Shown here: in pieces, positions 9,543 through 20,524 of the stretch
Position numbering within the stretch: position 1 is the first letter of the stretch
Layout of the letters: each line of letters opens with the position of its first letter
NCBI RefSeq assembly: GCF_009833095.1
Contig: NZ_QRCB01000019.1
Location: forward strand, 1-64,000
DNA: 64,000 nucleotides
Direction: 5' to 3'
DNA from: Nitrosomonas sp. JL21
GTDB lineage: Bacteria; Pseudomonadota; Gammaproteobacteria; Burkholderiales; Nitrosomonadaceae
Notes under the pieces: model-generated
Seen by the model: the letters and a program-made list of their open reading frames with translations, nothing else
The model's database searches: none
Told to the model about the DNA's origin: nothing
Position numbers and translations under genes: made by a program

Positions 9543-10859
9543 ATGCTGAATAAATCAACAGATAAATTTGCGGAATTAAAAAGAAGGTTGTGGTTTCTTC
9601 TGCTCGCGCTCATAGTTTATAGAATCGGTGCGCACGTCCCAGTACCTGGAATTGATCCGATAGTGCTGAAAGATTTATTTGAATCTCAAGAAAGTGGTGT
9701 TCTCGGAATGTTTAATATGTTTTCTGGAGGAGCGCTTTCACGATTTTCTATATTTGCGCTTGGCATTATGCCATACATCTCCGCTTCTATTATCATGCAG
9801 CTAGGGACTGTTGCTGTTCCTTATTTAGAAGCACTCAAAAAAGAAGGTGAAAGTGGACGAAGGAAAATTACACAATATACCCGCTATGGGACACTAGCTC
9901 TTGCACTTGTGCAAAGTTATGGCATTTCTATGGCGCTGCAATCTCAAGCAGGATTGGTAATTAATCCGGGTTCAATGTTTATACTCACCACTGTTGTAAC
10001 ACTAGTCACTGGGACTATTTTTTTAATGTGGCTGGGAGAGCAGATTACTGAGCGCGGTATTGGTAATGGAATTTCTTTAATTATTTTTGCAGGCATTGCT
10101 GCCGGTCTACCAAGTGCCATTGGCGGTACATTAGATTTGGTGAGTACCGGGTCTATGCACTTTTTAGTTGCACTTGGTATTTTTCTAGCTGCAGCAGTAA
10201 TAACAGGAATAGTGGTTTTTGTCGAAAAGGGTCAACGTCGGATTCTTGTCAATTATGCAAAACGGCAAGTTGGTCGTAAAATATATGGTGGTCAAAGTTC
10301 TCATTTGCCGCTGAAACTTAATATGGCAGGGGTGATACCACCAATCTTCGCTTCTAGTATAATACTTTTTCCCGCAACATTAGCTGGATGGTTTGCTAGC
10401 AGCGACTCATTACTATGGTTGAAGGACTTGAGTGCTGCTTTATCTCCTGGACAGCCAGTTTATGTCATATTGTATGCGATAATGATTATCTTCTTTTGTT
10501 TTTTTTATACTGCCCTTGTATTTAATCCTAAAGAAACATCTGACAATCTTAAGAAGAGTGGTGCATTTATTCCTGGTATCAGACCTGGAGATCAAACGAC
10601 GCGATATATTGAAAAAATAATGCTTCGTCTCACATTGACTGGTTCTATTTATGTCACACTTGTTTGTCTATTACCTGAATTCTTGATTCTTAAATGGAAT
10701 GTTCCATTTTATTTTGGCGGTACATCACTTCTTATTATTGTCATTGTTACAATGGATTTTATGTCTCAAATTCAGTCACATGTAATGTCATCACAATATG
10801 ATAGTCTTTTAAGAAAAGCTCAATTTAAGAATAATACCGGAAGATTACCTACGAGATAA
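9543..10859 (+). CDS. secY: Protein translocase channel subunit SecY
   Basis: SecY, 438 residues, the ten-helix pore of the Sec translocon in the inner membrane, working with SecE, SecG and SecA. Family hallmarks include [12 protein letters not shown] near residues 22-33, [14 protein letters not shown] in helix 2, and [18 protein letters not shown]. The cytoplasmic loop has [26 protein letters not shown]-like sequence. It sits in the usual place between rplO and infA, with an AAGG ribosome binding site. Confidence 0.97.
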   Translation: MLNKSTDKFAELKRRLWFLLLALIVYRIGAHVPVPGIDPIVLKDLFESQESGVLGMFNMFSGGALSRFSIFALGIMPYISASIIMQLGTVAVPYLEALKKEGESGRRKITQYTRYGTLALALVQSYGISMALQSQAGLVINPGSMFILTTVVTLVTGTIFLMWLGEQITERGIGNGISLIIFAGIAAGLPSAIGGTLDLVSTGSMHFLVALGIFLAAAVITGIVVFVEKGQRRILVNYAKRQVGRKIYGGQSSHLPLKLNMAGVIPPIFASSIILFPATLAGWFASSDSLLWLKDLSAALSPGQPVYVILYAIMIIFFCFFYTALVFNPKETSDNLKKSGAFIPGIRPGDQTTRYIEKIMLRLTLTGSIYVTLVCLLPEFLILKWNVPFYFGGTSLLIIVIVTMDFMSQIQSHVMSSQYDSLLRKAQFKNNTGRLPTR

Positions 10860-10871
10860 TATTATTACTAA

Positions 10872-11090
10872 ATGGCAAAAGAAGAAACGATACAGATGCA
10901 AGGAGAAATTCTCGAAACTCTCCCGAATGCTACTTTTAAAGTTAAATTGGAGAACGGGCATATTGTACTAGGGCATATTTCTGGGAAAATGCGTATGCAT
11001 TACATAAGAATACTGCCCGGTGACAAAGTTACTGTAGATTTAACACCCTATGACTTAACCCGTGCGAGAATAACTTTTAGAGCTAAATAA
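10872..11090 (+). CDS. infA: Translation initiation factor IF-1
   Basis: IF-1, 72 residues, a single OB fold that blocks the A site during initiation. It starts [19 protein letters not shown], with [31 protein letters not shown] as the S1-like core (read as several family blocks). It lies 12 bases after secY and 21 before rpmJ. Confidence 0.96.
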   Translation: MAKEETIQMQGEILETLPNATFKVKLENGHIVLGHISGKMRMHYIRILPGDKVTVDLTPYDLTRARITFRAK

Positions 11091-11111
11091 CATTATTTAA
11101 ATAGGACGATT

Positions 11112-11225
11112 ATGAAAGTTAATGCTTCAGTCAAAAAAATGTGCAGAAATTGCAAAATCATTCGTAGGAATCGAATTGTTCGAGTTATCTGTAGTGATTC
11201 TCGTCACAAGCAACGCCAGGGCTGA
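11112..11225 (+). CDS. rpmJ: 50S ribosomal protein L36 (zinc form)
   Basis: A 37-residue frame starting [19 protein letters not shown] and ending HKQRQG. Cys11, Cys14, Cys27 and His32 form the L36 zinc ribbon (C-x2-C-x12-C-x4-H). An AGGA ribosome binding site (AGGACGATT) precedes the ATG. Position between infA and rpsM is canonical for the end of the spc group. It is so short that simple length filters would miss it. Confidence 0.96.
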   Translation: MKVNASVKKMCRNCKIIRRNRIVRVICSDSRHKQRQG

Positions 11226-11265
11226 GTTACTATAATTTAAAAGAACATTTTTGCGAGAATTTAAA

Positions 11266-11625
11266 ATGGCACGTATTGCTGGAGTAAATATTCCAAATAA
11301 TCAACATGTCGGTGTCGCTCTTACTGCAATATATGGAATTGGTTTATCAAGTTCTAAAAATATATGCAAAACAGTTGGAATAGAAACTAATATTAAAATA
11401 AAAGATTTGTCTGATGAGCAGATTGATCTTTTACGAAATCATATTGCAAAAATTACTACTGAAGGTGATTTGCGTCGTGAGATTTCTATGAACATTAAAA
11501 GACTGATGGATCTTGGTTGTTATCGTGGTTTACGTCATCGCCGAGGCCTTCCTGTACGAGGACAACGAACGCGGACTAATGCACGAACGCGAAAAGGTCC
11601 ACGGAAAGCCATTCGAGCCAGATAA
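11266..11625 (+). CDS. rpsM: 30S ribosomal protein S13
   Basis: S13, 119 residues, head protein contacting the P-site tRNA and the large subunit. It starts [15 protein letters not shown] and ends with the basic [19 protein letters not shown] tail. The ATG at 11266 is the family start; a TTG 15 bases upstream is in frame but not needed. It opens the alpha group. Confidence 0.96.
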   Translation: MARIAGVNIPNNQHVGVALTAIYGIGLSSSKNICKTVGIETNIKIKDLSDEQIDLLRNHIAKITTEGDLRREISMNIKRLMDLGCYRGLRHRRGLPVRGQRTRTNARTRKGPRKAIRAR

Positions 11626-11667
11626 ATTATATAATTTGAATCTTATTGACTAAGGGAATTCTCTTCA

Positions 11668-12057
11668 ATGGTTAAAGCTGTTTCTCGTACTAGAAAAAAA
11701 ATTAAAAAGAATGTTTCTGAAGGCATCGCCCATATTCACGCATCTTTTAATAACACTATCGTTACAATTACTGATAGGCAAGGTAATGCACTCTCTTGGG
11801 CAACTTCTGGTGGAGCGGGTTTCAAGGGATCACGAAAAAGTACTCCATTTGCAGCACAAGTTGCCGCCGAAAATGCAAGCAAAAATGCGATTGATTGCGG
11901 AGTTAAAAATCTTGAAGTTAGAATTAAAGGTCCCGGTCCTGGTAGAGATTCAGCGGTAAGAGCATTAAATGCTGCTGGTTTTAAGATTACCAGTATCTCA
12001 GATGTGACACCAGTTCCTCATAATGGCTGCCGACCCCCTAAAAAACGTCGTATTTGA
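11668..12057 (+). CDS. rpsK: 30S ribosomal protein S11
   Basis: S11, 129 residues, platform protein at the mRNA exit. Family segments are [35 protein letters not shown] and the C-terminal [17 protein letters not shown]. It lies about 40 bases after rpsM. Its 3' end also contains an in-frame-for-rpsD ATG that I do not use. Confidence 0.97.
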   Translation: MVKAVSRTRKKIKKNVSEGIAHIHASFNNTIVTITDRQGNALSWATSGGAGFKGSRKSTPFAAQVAAENASKNAIDCGVKNLEVRIKGPGPGRDSAVRALNAAGFKITSISDVTPVPHNGCRPPKKRRI

Positions 12058-12067
12058 GGAGATAATT

Positions 12068-12694
12068 TTGGCTAGAAACCTTGAACCTAAATGTAAACAG
12101 TGTCGTCGAGAAGGTGAAAAACTCTTTCTGAAAGGAGAAAAATGTTTCACCGATAAATGTGCCATTGAGAGAAGAAATTATCCGCCTGGTCAACATGGTC
12201 AGAAAAAAGGTAGATTGTCTGATTATGGAGGACAATTGCGTGAGAAACAGAAAGTCAGACGGATTTATGGAATTTTAGAAAAACAATTCCGTAATGTTTA
12301 TAAACTCGCTGATCAGCGTAAAGGTATCACTGGCGATACCTTATTACAAATGCTCGAAAGCCGCTTAGATAATGTTGCATTCCTGATGGGCTTCGGTTCT
12401 TCCCGTGCTGAGGCTCGACAAGTTGTTCGTCATAATGCTGTACTTGTTAATGGAAAGCGAGTAAACATACCTTCCTATCAGATTAAAGCTGGTGATGTCA
12501 TCGAAATTTCTAATAAGGCCAAGAATCAATTACGTATTAAAGCGGCCGTTGATGCCGCAAATAATAGAAATTTCCCTATTTGGATCGAAATGAATGTCAA
12601 AGAGATGAAAGGCACTTTTAAAGCTAAACCGGATCGTGCAGATTTATCTACTACAATTAATGAATCTTTAGTTGTAGAACTGTACTCTAAATAG
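12068..12694 (+). CDS. rpsD: 30S ribosomal protein S4 (four-cysteine form, TTG start)
   Basis: S4, 208 residues, nucleates 16S assembly and in enterics represses the alpha operon. I place the start at TTG 12068, preceded by GAGGAGATAAT, because it gives the normal ARNLEPKC start; the frame is open back to an ATG at 12023 inside rpsK. Cys9, Cys12, Cys26 and Cys31 form a likely zinc site, unlike E. coli S4. The S4 RNA-binding domain ([24 protein letters not shown]) lies in the middle. Confidence 0.95.
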   Translation: MARNLEPKCKQCRREGEKLFLKGEKCFTDKCAIERRNYPPGQHGQKKGRLSDYGGQLREKQKVRRIYGILEKQFRNVYKLADQRKGITGDTLLQMLESRLDNVAFLMGFGSSRAEARQVVRHNAVLVNGKRVNIPSYQIKAGDVIEISNKAKNQLRIKAAVDAANNRNFPIWIEMNVKEMKGTFKAKPDRADLSTTINESLVVELYSK

Positions 12695-12734
12695 TGATAA
12701 CTTTTTTGGTTTGCTTAGTGCAAAGGACCTTACT

Positions 12735-13739
12735 ATGCAAGGTAATGAATTATTGACACCTCGTATTATTGATGTTCAGAACATTTCCCCTTTACATGCC
12801 AAAGTCGTCATGGAACCTTTTGAAAGAGGTTATGGCCACACATTGGGAAATGCTTTACGACGTATTTTATTATCTTCGATGGCTGGCTATGCTCCAACTG
12901 AGGTAAAAATTGTTGGTGTACTTCATGAATATTCAGCGCTTGATGGTGTACAGGAAGATGTCGTTGATATTTTGCTCAACATTAAGGGAATAGTCCTTAA
13001 ATTACATAATAGTAGTGAAGCTATTTTATCTTTGAGAAAGGCTGGAAAAGGCGTCGTGACAGCTGGCGATATTGAAGTTGGTCATGATGTTGAAATCATG
13101 AACCCAGAACATATCATTGCTCATCTTACAGCTGGCGGTAAAATCGATATTCAATTAAAAGTTGAAAAGGGGCGTGGATATGTTCCCGCAACTGTTAGAC
13201 GGAATAAGGATTCCGATAAAACCATTGGTACCATCCTCTTAGATGCTTCATTCAGTCCTATCAAGCGCGTCAGTTATACTGTCGAGAGCGCTCGTGTTGA
13301 GCAGCGGACAGATCTTGATAAGCTTGTTATGGATTTGGAAACGAATGGTATCGTTGATCCCGAGGAAGCTATTCGTTATGCAGCGCGAGTTCTTGTTCAG
13401 CAATTGTCTGTATTTGCTGATCTTGAGAGTACTCCATTAACTAAGGAGCAACCTCAAATTCCTCAAATCGATCCGATTTTGTTGAGACCTGTTGATGATT
13501 TAGAACTTACTGTAAGATCAGCTAATTGCCTCAAAGTAGAAAACATATATTATATTGGCGATTTAATACAGCGAACTGAAGCTGAATTATTGAGAACTCC
13601 TAATTTAGGCAGAAAATCCTTGAATGAAATTAAGGAAGTTCTAGCGGCAAGAGAACTTACTCTTGGTATGAAACTTGATAATTGGCCTCCCGCTAATCTT
13701 GAAAATATCTCAAAGGATTTAAATCATGCGCCACAATAA
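12735..13739 (+). CDS. rpoA: RNA polymerase alpha subunit
   Basis: RpoA, 334 residues. The N-terminal dimerisation domain shows [20 protein letters not shown] around residues 35-54. The C-terminal domain, which contacts UP elements and activators, shows the helix-hairpin-helix region [22 protein letters not shown] near residue 285 onward. The ATG at 12735, with an AAGGACC site ahead, gives the usual length; a TTG at 12711 is in frame but less likely. The 3' end overlaps rplQ by 14 bases. Confidence 0.97.
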   Translation: MQGNELLTPRIIDVQNISPLHAKVVMEPFERGYGHTLGNALRRILLSSMAGYAPTEVKIVGVLHEYSALDGVQEDVVDILLNIKGIVLKLHNSSEAILSLRKAGKGVVTAGDIEVGHDVEIMNPEHIIAHLTAGGKIDIQLKVEKGRGYVPATVRRNKDSDKTIGTILLDASFSPIKRVSYTVESARVEQRTDLDKLVMDLETNGIVDPEEAIRYAARVLVQQLSVFADLESTPLTKEQPQIPQIDPILLRPVDDLELTVRSANCLKVENIYYIGDLIQRTEAELLRTPNLGRKSLNEIKEVLAARELTLGMKLDNWPPANLENISKDLNHAPQ

Positions 13740-14133
13740 CTCTCTAAGAAAACTGAATCGAACAAGTAGTCACCGTAAAGCCATGTTTCGTAACATGACC
13801 AATTCATTACTGCGGTACGAAATGATTAAAACTACATTACCAAAAGCCAAAGAGTTGAGAAGATATGTTGAACCCGTAATTACGCTCGGTAAAGATTCTA
13901 CTCTTTCTAATAAAAGATTAGCATTCAATAAGCTACGCGACAGAGATATCGTTGTGAAGCTTTTTTCTGAATTGGGTCCACGTTATATGTCTCGACCTGG
14001 CGGCTATATCAGAATTCTCAAGTATGGCTTTAGGAAAGGTGATAATGCTCCGATGGCTCTGGTCCAATTAGTGGAAAGTCCAGATATTAAAGTTGTTGAG
14101 TCCAAATCTGAATCTAATAACTCAGATGCGTGA
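13726..14133 (+). CDS. rplQ: 50S ribosomal protein L17
   Basis: L17, 135 residues, near the tunnel exit. It starts [24 protein letters not shown], the classic signature, and has [16 protein letters not shown] in the second half. It is the last gene of the alpha group. The 228 bases that follow are AT-rich with only short inverted repeats and no strong terminator. Confidence 0.96.
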   Translation: MRHNNSLRKLNRTSSHRKAMFRNMTNSLLRYEMIKTTLPKAKELRRYVEPVITLGKDSTLSNKRLAFNKLRDRDIVVKLFSELGPRYMSRPGGYIRILKYGFRKGDNAPMALVQLVESPDIKVVESKSESNNSDA

Positions 14134-14361
14134 ACTTATTTTAGATTTTTAGTTTTTTTCTCCTCGAATTGTGGTTCTATTATTAAGTGTAGGATTTATT
14201 TGGTGAAGACTGATTAGTGTAGTGAATGAGTTTAAGCGTTAAGAGTATGGAACGCATTAACTTACATCTATCAGAAAGATAAATGATAGATTAGTACAGT
14301 GTATAAAGAGTTTGATCGCACTATTCATTAGTCAGTTTTCTCTAAGCAATAATCTGCATTT

Positions 14362-15393
14362 ATGAACTCTCTTGCTTTTCAAATACTTCACTTGCTAAGT
14401 GATGGTCTAAGTCATTCTGTTGTATCTATTTCAAATCGATTCAAATGCTCCTGTTATGAAGTTTTCAAGGCATTTGATGAAATAGACTCCTTGAAAATCA
14501 GGTTGATATCAACCTGGAATCACAATTATTGTTGGAAAAAACCCGTGCAATGGTTAGATTCGGAACGCATTTTAAATGAAGCAAAACTTTCCAATGATTC
14601 TTACGAAATAACTATTATTGATGTCACCAAATCAACAAATAATTATCTCCTTGATCAATATAAAGAAAAATATATTGATAATCAGAGAAACCCTAAAAAT
14701 ACCTCTATTGTTGCCGCAGAACTGCAGACTAGTGGCCGGGGTCGCTTTGATCGCCGATGGTATAGCGGTCTCGGAGGTAGTCTAACTTTTTCAATTGGAC
14801 GCTGGTGCAAGCAGGAAGATATTTCAGCTTTTGCCGGTTTGAGCTTGGTAATTGGTTTGGCTATTCTTCGAACTCTGAATCATTATTCAATTTTTGATGT
14901 TTGTCTTAAATGGCCTAACGACATTGTATCCGATGCTCGTTATCAAAAACTCGCAGGTGTTTTGGTGGATTTTAAATCCCATGCTCACCGTTTATCATAT
15001 GCTGTGATTGGTATTGGAATTAATTTCAATCTTAATAATGAAGTTAAAGCTCATATTGAATATCCTGTTACAGATCTATACTCATTATCTGGAAGAATGA
15101 TAGATCGAAGTGTTTTTTGTGGAACATTACTGGCCAAATTACATCATATGCTGATCGATTTTGAAAAATATGGCTTCACATATTTCAAAGAAGAGTGGAT
15201 AAGTTCTCATGCTTTTGAAGAAAAAGTCATTAACCTGATATTACCCGATTGTTCTGTCATAGAAGGAATAGCTAGAGGGATAGGTGATGATGGGTCACTG
15301 CGTTTGGTTACCGAACAAGGCACAAAATCATTCCATGTAGGAGATGTTTCCCTACGCATCAAAAATGACGGCACTCAGTATATTAACGATTGA
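14362..15393 (+). CDS. birA: Biotin-protein ligase with N-terminal DNA-binding-type domain
   Basis: Attaches biotin to the biotin carrier protein of acetyl-CoA carboxylase through biotinyl-AMP. Of 343 residues, about 1-60 look like the winged-helix domain of BirA repressors. The catalytic domain has the SGRGRFDRRWYS loop (GRGRxGRxW type, residues about 118-129), the KWPNDIV motif and GIGINF. It may therefore also regulate the bio operon at 26.8-31.3 kb, but I found no convincing BirA operator. It overlaps coaX by 29 bases. Confidence 0.93.
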   Translation: MNSLAFQILHLLSDGLSHSVVSISNRFKCSCYEVFKAFDEIDSLKIRLISTWNHNYCWKKPVQWLDSERILNEAKLSNDSYEITIIDVTKSTNNYLLDQYKEKYIDNQRNPKNTSIVAAELQTSGRGRFDRRWYSGLGGSLTFSIGRWCKQEDISAFAGLSLVIGLAILRTLNHYSIFDVCLKWPNDIVSDARYQKLAGVLVDFKSHAHRLSYAVIGIGINFNLNNEVKAHIEYPVTDLYSLSGRMIDRSVFCGTLLAKLHHMLIDFEKYGFTYFKEEWISSHAFEEKVINLILPDCSVIEGIARGIGDDGSLRLVTEQGTKSFHVGDVSLRIKNDGTQYIND

Positions 15394-16120
15394 TTCAGGC
15401 AATTCATTTGTGAAATGGGGATTTTATGCTGGTGATGTATGGGTTAAGAAGGATAAAGTTCATAATAGTCAATTAGAATCCCTGAATGATGTTTTTTTGA
15501 ATTTACCCGAACCCAACATGATCGTGATCTCCCATGTGTCCGATGAGGCTATTCGAGATCAACTTACTTTTCTGACTTCGTGTTGGCCTGTCAAGCCCGA
15601 TTGGGTTTTGGCTCAATCATTTCAATGCGGAGTTACAAACGCATATTCAAGACCATCGCAATTGGGGAGTGATCGGTGGGCAGCCTTGATAGCCGCGCGA
15701 AAATTTCAAAAAGAGAATTGTCTTGTGGTCAACGTTGGAACAGCAATGACTGTTGATGCTCTCTCAGCTTCAGGGCACTTTTTGGGTGGCCTGATACTTC
15801 CCGGTTTTCATGCCATGATGGATGGATTGAAAGCAAAAACTCAGTTGATGAGCGTGGCCAAGGGCGATTATCAAGATTTTCCGATAAACACGGATGATGC
15901 AATTTATAGCGGTGTGATCCAAAGTTTGCTTGGCGCCATTGAACGAATGTATAGTTCGTTCTCACAGCAAAATCATCCGGTAGGAAATTGCATCCTGAGT
16001 GGAGGGGGTGCTTATCAGCTGATGCCCTTCATTAAACTTCCCATCGTCCATATCGAGAATTTGGTTTTGGAGGGATTGGTAATGATTGCTAACGACCTTG
16101 CTCAAAAAAGAATATTCTAG
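15365..16120 (+). CDS. coaX: Type III pantothenate kinase
   Basis: First step of coenzyme A synthesis, phosphorylating pantothenate. The 251-residue product has the ASKHA-fold motifs: LTIDSGNSFVKWG near the N-terminus, GSDRWAALIAAR near residue 100 and NVGTAMTVDAL near 122. The ATG at 15365 inside the end of birA fits the family start. The birA-coaX pairing is common in betaproteobacteria, where the two are sometimes fused. Confidence 0.92.
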   Translation: MTALSILTIDSGNSFVKWGFYAGDVWVKKDKVHNSQLESLNDVFLNLPEPNMIVISHVSDEAIRDQLTFLTSCWPVKPDWVLAQSFQCGVTNAYSRPSQLGSDRWAALIAARKFQKENCLVVNVGTAMTVDALSASGHFLGGLILPGFHAMMDGLKAKTQLMSVAKGDYQDFPINTDDAIYSGVIQSLLGAIERMYSSFSQQNHPVGNCILSGGGAYQLMPFIKLPIVHIENLVLEGLVMIANDLAQKRIF

Positions 16121-16132
16121 AATATTAATCTG

Positions 16133-16729
16133 ATGTCTCAATTGCATAACGCCACCTTCTTTACCTCTGTAAATCATTTAAACGATTTGCCAAAGCATGC
16201 GGGAATTGAAATTGCATTTGCGGGCAGATCTAACGCTGGAAAATCAAGTGCTATTAATACACTGTCTAACAGAAATCGCCTAGCTTTTGTCAGCAAAACA
16301 CCTGGACGTACTCAACAGATTAATTTTTTTAAATTGAAGGCCGAAAATTTCCTGGTTGATTTACCAGGATACGGATATGCCAATGTTCCTTATTCGATTC
16401 GGCAACATTGGCAAAATTTGTTAAGTAAATACTTACAAACTCGCCAATCTCTGAAAGGAATGGTACTCATAATGGATATTCGTCATCCTCTTCAAGTACT
16501 AGATGTTCAGATGCTTGATTGGTTTTCTCCAACTGGGAAAGCAGTTCATATATTATTGACTAAAGCTGATAAGCTGAGCAAACAACGAGCTCAGAATACT
16601 CTAAAAGAAGTTTCTCTATTTGTTAACAATACTTATCCTCAATGCAGTATCCAATTATTTTCAAGCTTGAATGCAACCGGCGTCGACGAAGCGAGTACGT
16701 TAATTAACCAGTGGTTCGAGCGCCAATGA
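16133..16729 (+). CDS. engB: Ribosome biogenesis GTPase EngB/YihA
   Basis: A 198-residue essential-type GTPase for 50S assembly. The G motifs are all present: GRSNAGKSS (G1, residues about 31-39), TPGRTQQ (G2), DLPGYG (G3), TKAD (G4) and a terminal SSLNATG region (G5). It starts 12 bases after coaX. The downstream gap holds the hairpin element that precedes hemB. Confidence 0.95.
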   Translation: MSQLHNATFFTSVNHLNDLPKHAGIEIAFAGRSNAGKSSAINTLSNRNRLAFVSKTPGRTQQINFFKLKAENFLVDLPGYGYANVPYSIRQHWQNLLSKYLQTRQSLKGMVLIMDIRHPLQVLDVQMLDWFSPTGKAVHILLTKADKLSKQRAQNTLKEVSLFVNNTYPQCSIQLFSSLNATGVDEASTLINQWFERQ

Positions 16730-16793
16730 TGTATAGGGGAGAGTAAACATTTTTATGAAGAAAAAATATGTGGTTTTGATAGGCAATAAAAAA

Positions 16794-16873
16794 CCCCCGG
16801 TTAAAGGGGAGTAAAACCGGGGGGAGCTGCCTTAATATCACTTAAGGCCCTGTCTCAGGGAGGGAAGACAGGG
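16794..16873 (+). ncRNA. Three-hairpin structured RNA upstream of hemB
   Basis: Three consecutive perfect stems are visible. CCCCCGGTT pairs with AACCGGGGG (16794-16802 with 16815-16823). GCCTTAA pairs with TTAAGGC (16829-16835 with 16842-16848). CCCTGTCT pairs with AGACAGGG (16848-16855 with 16866-16873). Loop 1 and loop 3 expose GGA motifs (AAAGGGGAGTAA and CAGGGAGGGA), and GGA occurs seven times between 16808 and 16904. I recall that a conserved RNA structure upstream of hemB has been reported in betaproteobacteria; whether this is that element I cannot verify. It could be a 5' leader of hemB or a separate small RNA that binds CsrA/RsmA. Confidence 0.65.
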
Positions 16874-16942
16874 GACACGATCAAGATGTCCATGTATAGG
16901 AGGATATAGTGATTCAATAAGTTCCCTTGAGTTTTTTAATAA

Positions 16943-17977
<1,035 letters not shown>

Positions 17978-17979
17978 GA

Positions 17980-20307
17980 TTAGAATAATTGATCTCTCAA
18001 ATCTTTTGTCATTTTAGGTGAATTATCGATTACTGGTGGCGAAGGGTCTGATATAGGTGGAAGCTGTTCACTGAAGAAATATTCAGTGACTCCTCCGGAC
18101 GATTCCCTGAATCCTGTGGCCGAATTGATCCTGGCCGCGAGAACCCCATTCGGAGGCGTATACTCTGCTACCGGAATAGTTTTTAAAACCGGAGCCATAT
18201 AATCCATCCAAAGAGGTAATGCGACGCGACCGCCGGTTTCATTTTTGCCGAGCGATTTTGGCTCGTCATATCCCATCCATGCCACAGTGACGAGATCTTT
18301 CTGAAAACCGCAGAACCAAGCATCGACAAAATTATTAGTGGTACCGGTTTTCCCTGCGAGATCGGTTCTCCCCAACTGCTTTGCCTTTGTTGCGGTGCCA
18401 TAATTGATCACATCCTGCATCATGCTGGTCATGATGAAGGCATTGCGGGGATCGATCACGCGCTTTGCGCCATTTGAAATGGTTATCGGTGTAAACTGCT
18501 CGAGAATAGTACCTTTTTCATCTTCAATGCTTTTTATCAGATATGGAGCAATTCGATAGCCTCCATTGGCAAACACTGCGTATCCCACTGCCATTTGCAT
18601 CGGTGTAACCGAACCAGAGCCCAGCGCCATCGGCAAGTAAGGCGGGTGGCGGTTAGCGTCGAACCCAAATCGCGTAATGTAATCCTGGGCATATTGAATA
18701 CCGATAGCTTGCAGTATTCGAATGGAAACTAAGTTTTTTGATTTTGCCAAGGCTGTACGCATGCGCATAGGACCTTCGAATTTTCCATCAAAATTTTTGG
18801 GCTCCCATAATTGGCTACCCGTTTGAGTCGCGCTAAAGGAGAGCGGTGCATCATTGATGATGGTGGCGGGTGTAAATCCTTTTTCCAGAGCTGCTGAGTA
18901 AATAAACGGCTTGAAACTTGAACCAGGTTGCCGCCAAGCCTGAGTGACATGATTGAATTGATTTTTCTGAAAATCGAATCCGCCAATGAGGGCATGAATG
19001 GCACCATCATGAGGATCCAGCGAAACAAGTGCGGCTTCAATCTCGGGAAGTTGCACGATATGCCAAATGTTTTTCTTGTCTTTATGGATGCGGATAAGTG
19101 CGCCCGGACTGATGTATTTTCTTCCAGGTTCTTTTTTGACAGCCAGCGCTTTCTGTGCAAACTTTAAACCTTCTCCGGTAATTTCGATAATCTCACCACC
19201 CTTACGATAGGCTTGTACTGCATTGGATTTGGCAGAAAGTACGATGGCGGGATAAATATCGTCGATATCACTGATTTCATCCAGTGCATCATCCAGGGTT
19301 TTTTCCTGATTGACGCCATAGTTCGCGAGGTTGATATATGCTTCAGGACCGCGATAACCATTGCGCTTATCAAACTCCAGGACATTCTTTCGCAAGGATT
19401 GCAAAGCGGCTTCTTGATCGATCTGGCGGATGGTCGTGTGTACCTTGATTCCCTTGCTATAAGCTTCTTCCTGATAGCGGTCATAAATGACTTGACGGAT
19501 CATCTCGGCGACGTAATCCGCGGGAATCGCAAAGACTTTTGACTGTTTCTTAACCGGAATCGGTTGTTTTTCCAATTCATGCATTTCTTCACTGGAAATG
19601 TGATTGAGTTTATGCAGCCTTCCTAACACATAAAGTTGCCGACTTTTAGCGCGCTTGGGATTGCTGATCGGATTATAGCTCGAGGGCGCCTTGGGTAACC
19701 CAGCTAACAGGGCAGCTTCAGCGATATTAATGTCTTGCAGTGATTTCCCGAAATAAGTGTCGGCTGCGGCAGAAAATCCATAACTGCGCTGTCCAAGATA
19801 AATTTGATTGATGTAAAGTTCCAGAATCTTATCTTTGCTGAGGTTATGCTCGATCTTGAAGGCTAACAGCGCTTCGCTGAATTTTCGGGTAAGCGTTTTT
19901 TCTCGCGTCAGGAAAAAATTTCGGGCTACTTGCATGGTAATAGTGCTGGCGCCTTGCCGTACACTACCTGCCGAGAAATTGGAATAGGCGGCACGTAATA
20001 CACCCATATAATCAACCCCCCCATGTTCATAAAAACGATCATCTTCTGCCGCGAGAATTGCGTTTTTAAGGTGCTCGGGAACCTCAGAAATTTTTACTAC
20101 ATTGCGCCGTTCAGCACCGAATTCTCCGATCAGAAGCCCTTCGTCACTATATATCCGTAACGGTATTTTGGGCCGATAGTCGGTCAATGTATCCAAGGAA
20201 GGTAGATTTGAGTAGATGACCAGCGCAGCGAATCCAGCTAATAAAACGCCAATCAAACCTAATGCAGACAAAAAAACAAACAAATAATACAACCAGCGAG
20301 CTAACAT
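17980..20307 (-). CDS. mrcA: Penicillin-binding protein 1A
   Basis: Bifunctional class A PBP, 775 residues, making and cross-linking peptidoglycan at the inner membrane. A single N-terminal membrane helix is followed by the glycosyltransferase domain (EDDRFYEHGGVDYMG near residue 90) and an OB-like insert. The transpeptidase domain has the catalytic serine in PGSSFKPF, the SKN motif and the KTGTT motif. Divergent from pilM, the usual ponA/pilM arrangement in beta- and gammaproteobacteria. Confidence 0.95.
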   Translation of the reverse strand: MLARWLYYLFVFLSALGLIGVLLAGFAALVIYSNLPSLDTLTDYRPKIPLRIYSDEGLLIGEFGAERRNVVKISEVPEHLKNAILAAEDDRFYEHGGVDYMGVLRAAYSNFSAGSVRQGASTITMQVARNFFLTREKTLTRKFSEALLAFKIEHNLSKDKILELYINQIYLGQRSYGFSAAADTYFGKSLQDINIAEAALLAGLPKAPSSYNPISNPKRAKSRQLYVLGRLHKLNHISSEEMHELEKQPIPVKKQSKVFAIPADYVAEMIRQVIYDRYQEEAYSKGIKVHTTIRQIDQEAALQSLRKNVLEFDKRNGYRGPEAYINLANYGVNQEKTLDDALDEISDIDDIYPAIVLSAKSNAVQAYRKGGEIIEITGEGLKFAQKALAVKKEPGRKYISPGALIRIHKDKKNIWHIVQLPEIEAALVSLDPHDGAIHALIGGFDFQKNQFNHVTQAWRQPGSSFKPFIYSAALEKGFTPATIINDAPLSFSATQTGSQLWEPKNFDGKFEGPMRMRTALAKSKNLVSIRILQAIGIQYAQDYITRFGFDANRHPPYLPMALGSGSVTPMQMAVGYAVFANGGYRIAPYLIKSIEDEKGTILEQFTPITISNGAKRVIDPRNAFIMTSMMQDVINYGTATKAKQLGRTDLAGKTGTTNNFVDAWFCGFQKDLVTVAWMGYDEPKSLGKNETGGRVALPLWMDYMAPVLKTIPVAEYTPPNGVLAARINSATGFRESSGGVTEYFFSEQLPPISDPSPPVIDNSPKMTKDLRDQLF

Positions 20308-20524
20308 GAATGTGGGATCAATTTATGGATACAAGCGTTAATTCAGAGTTATAGGGGTAATAACGACCGTTTTTCTACGGATGAAATTTTTTTAATTCTG
20401 TCAGAATCTAGCCTGACTGTTTAATTCACTATTTTCATGAAATAAATGGCAGATAGTTTACCTAGGTTTGGCTTTAATTGGGTAATTTAACGTACATCTT
20501 ACGAGTATCGCTTCAAATAAACCA

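Noticed and set aside
14134-14361. Terminator after rplQ
   Set aside because: A T-run is present, but no stable GC-containing stem precedes it; only weak five- to six-base inverted repeats are seen.
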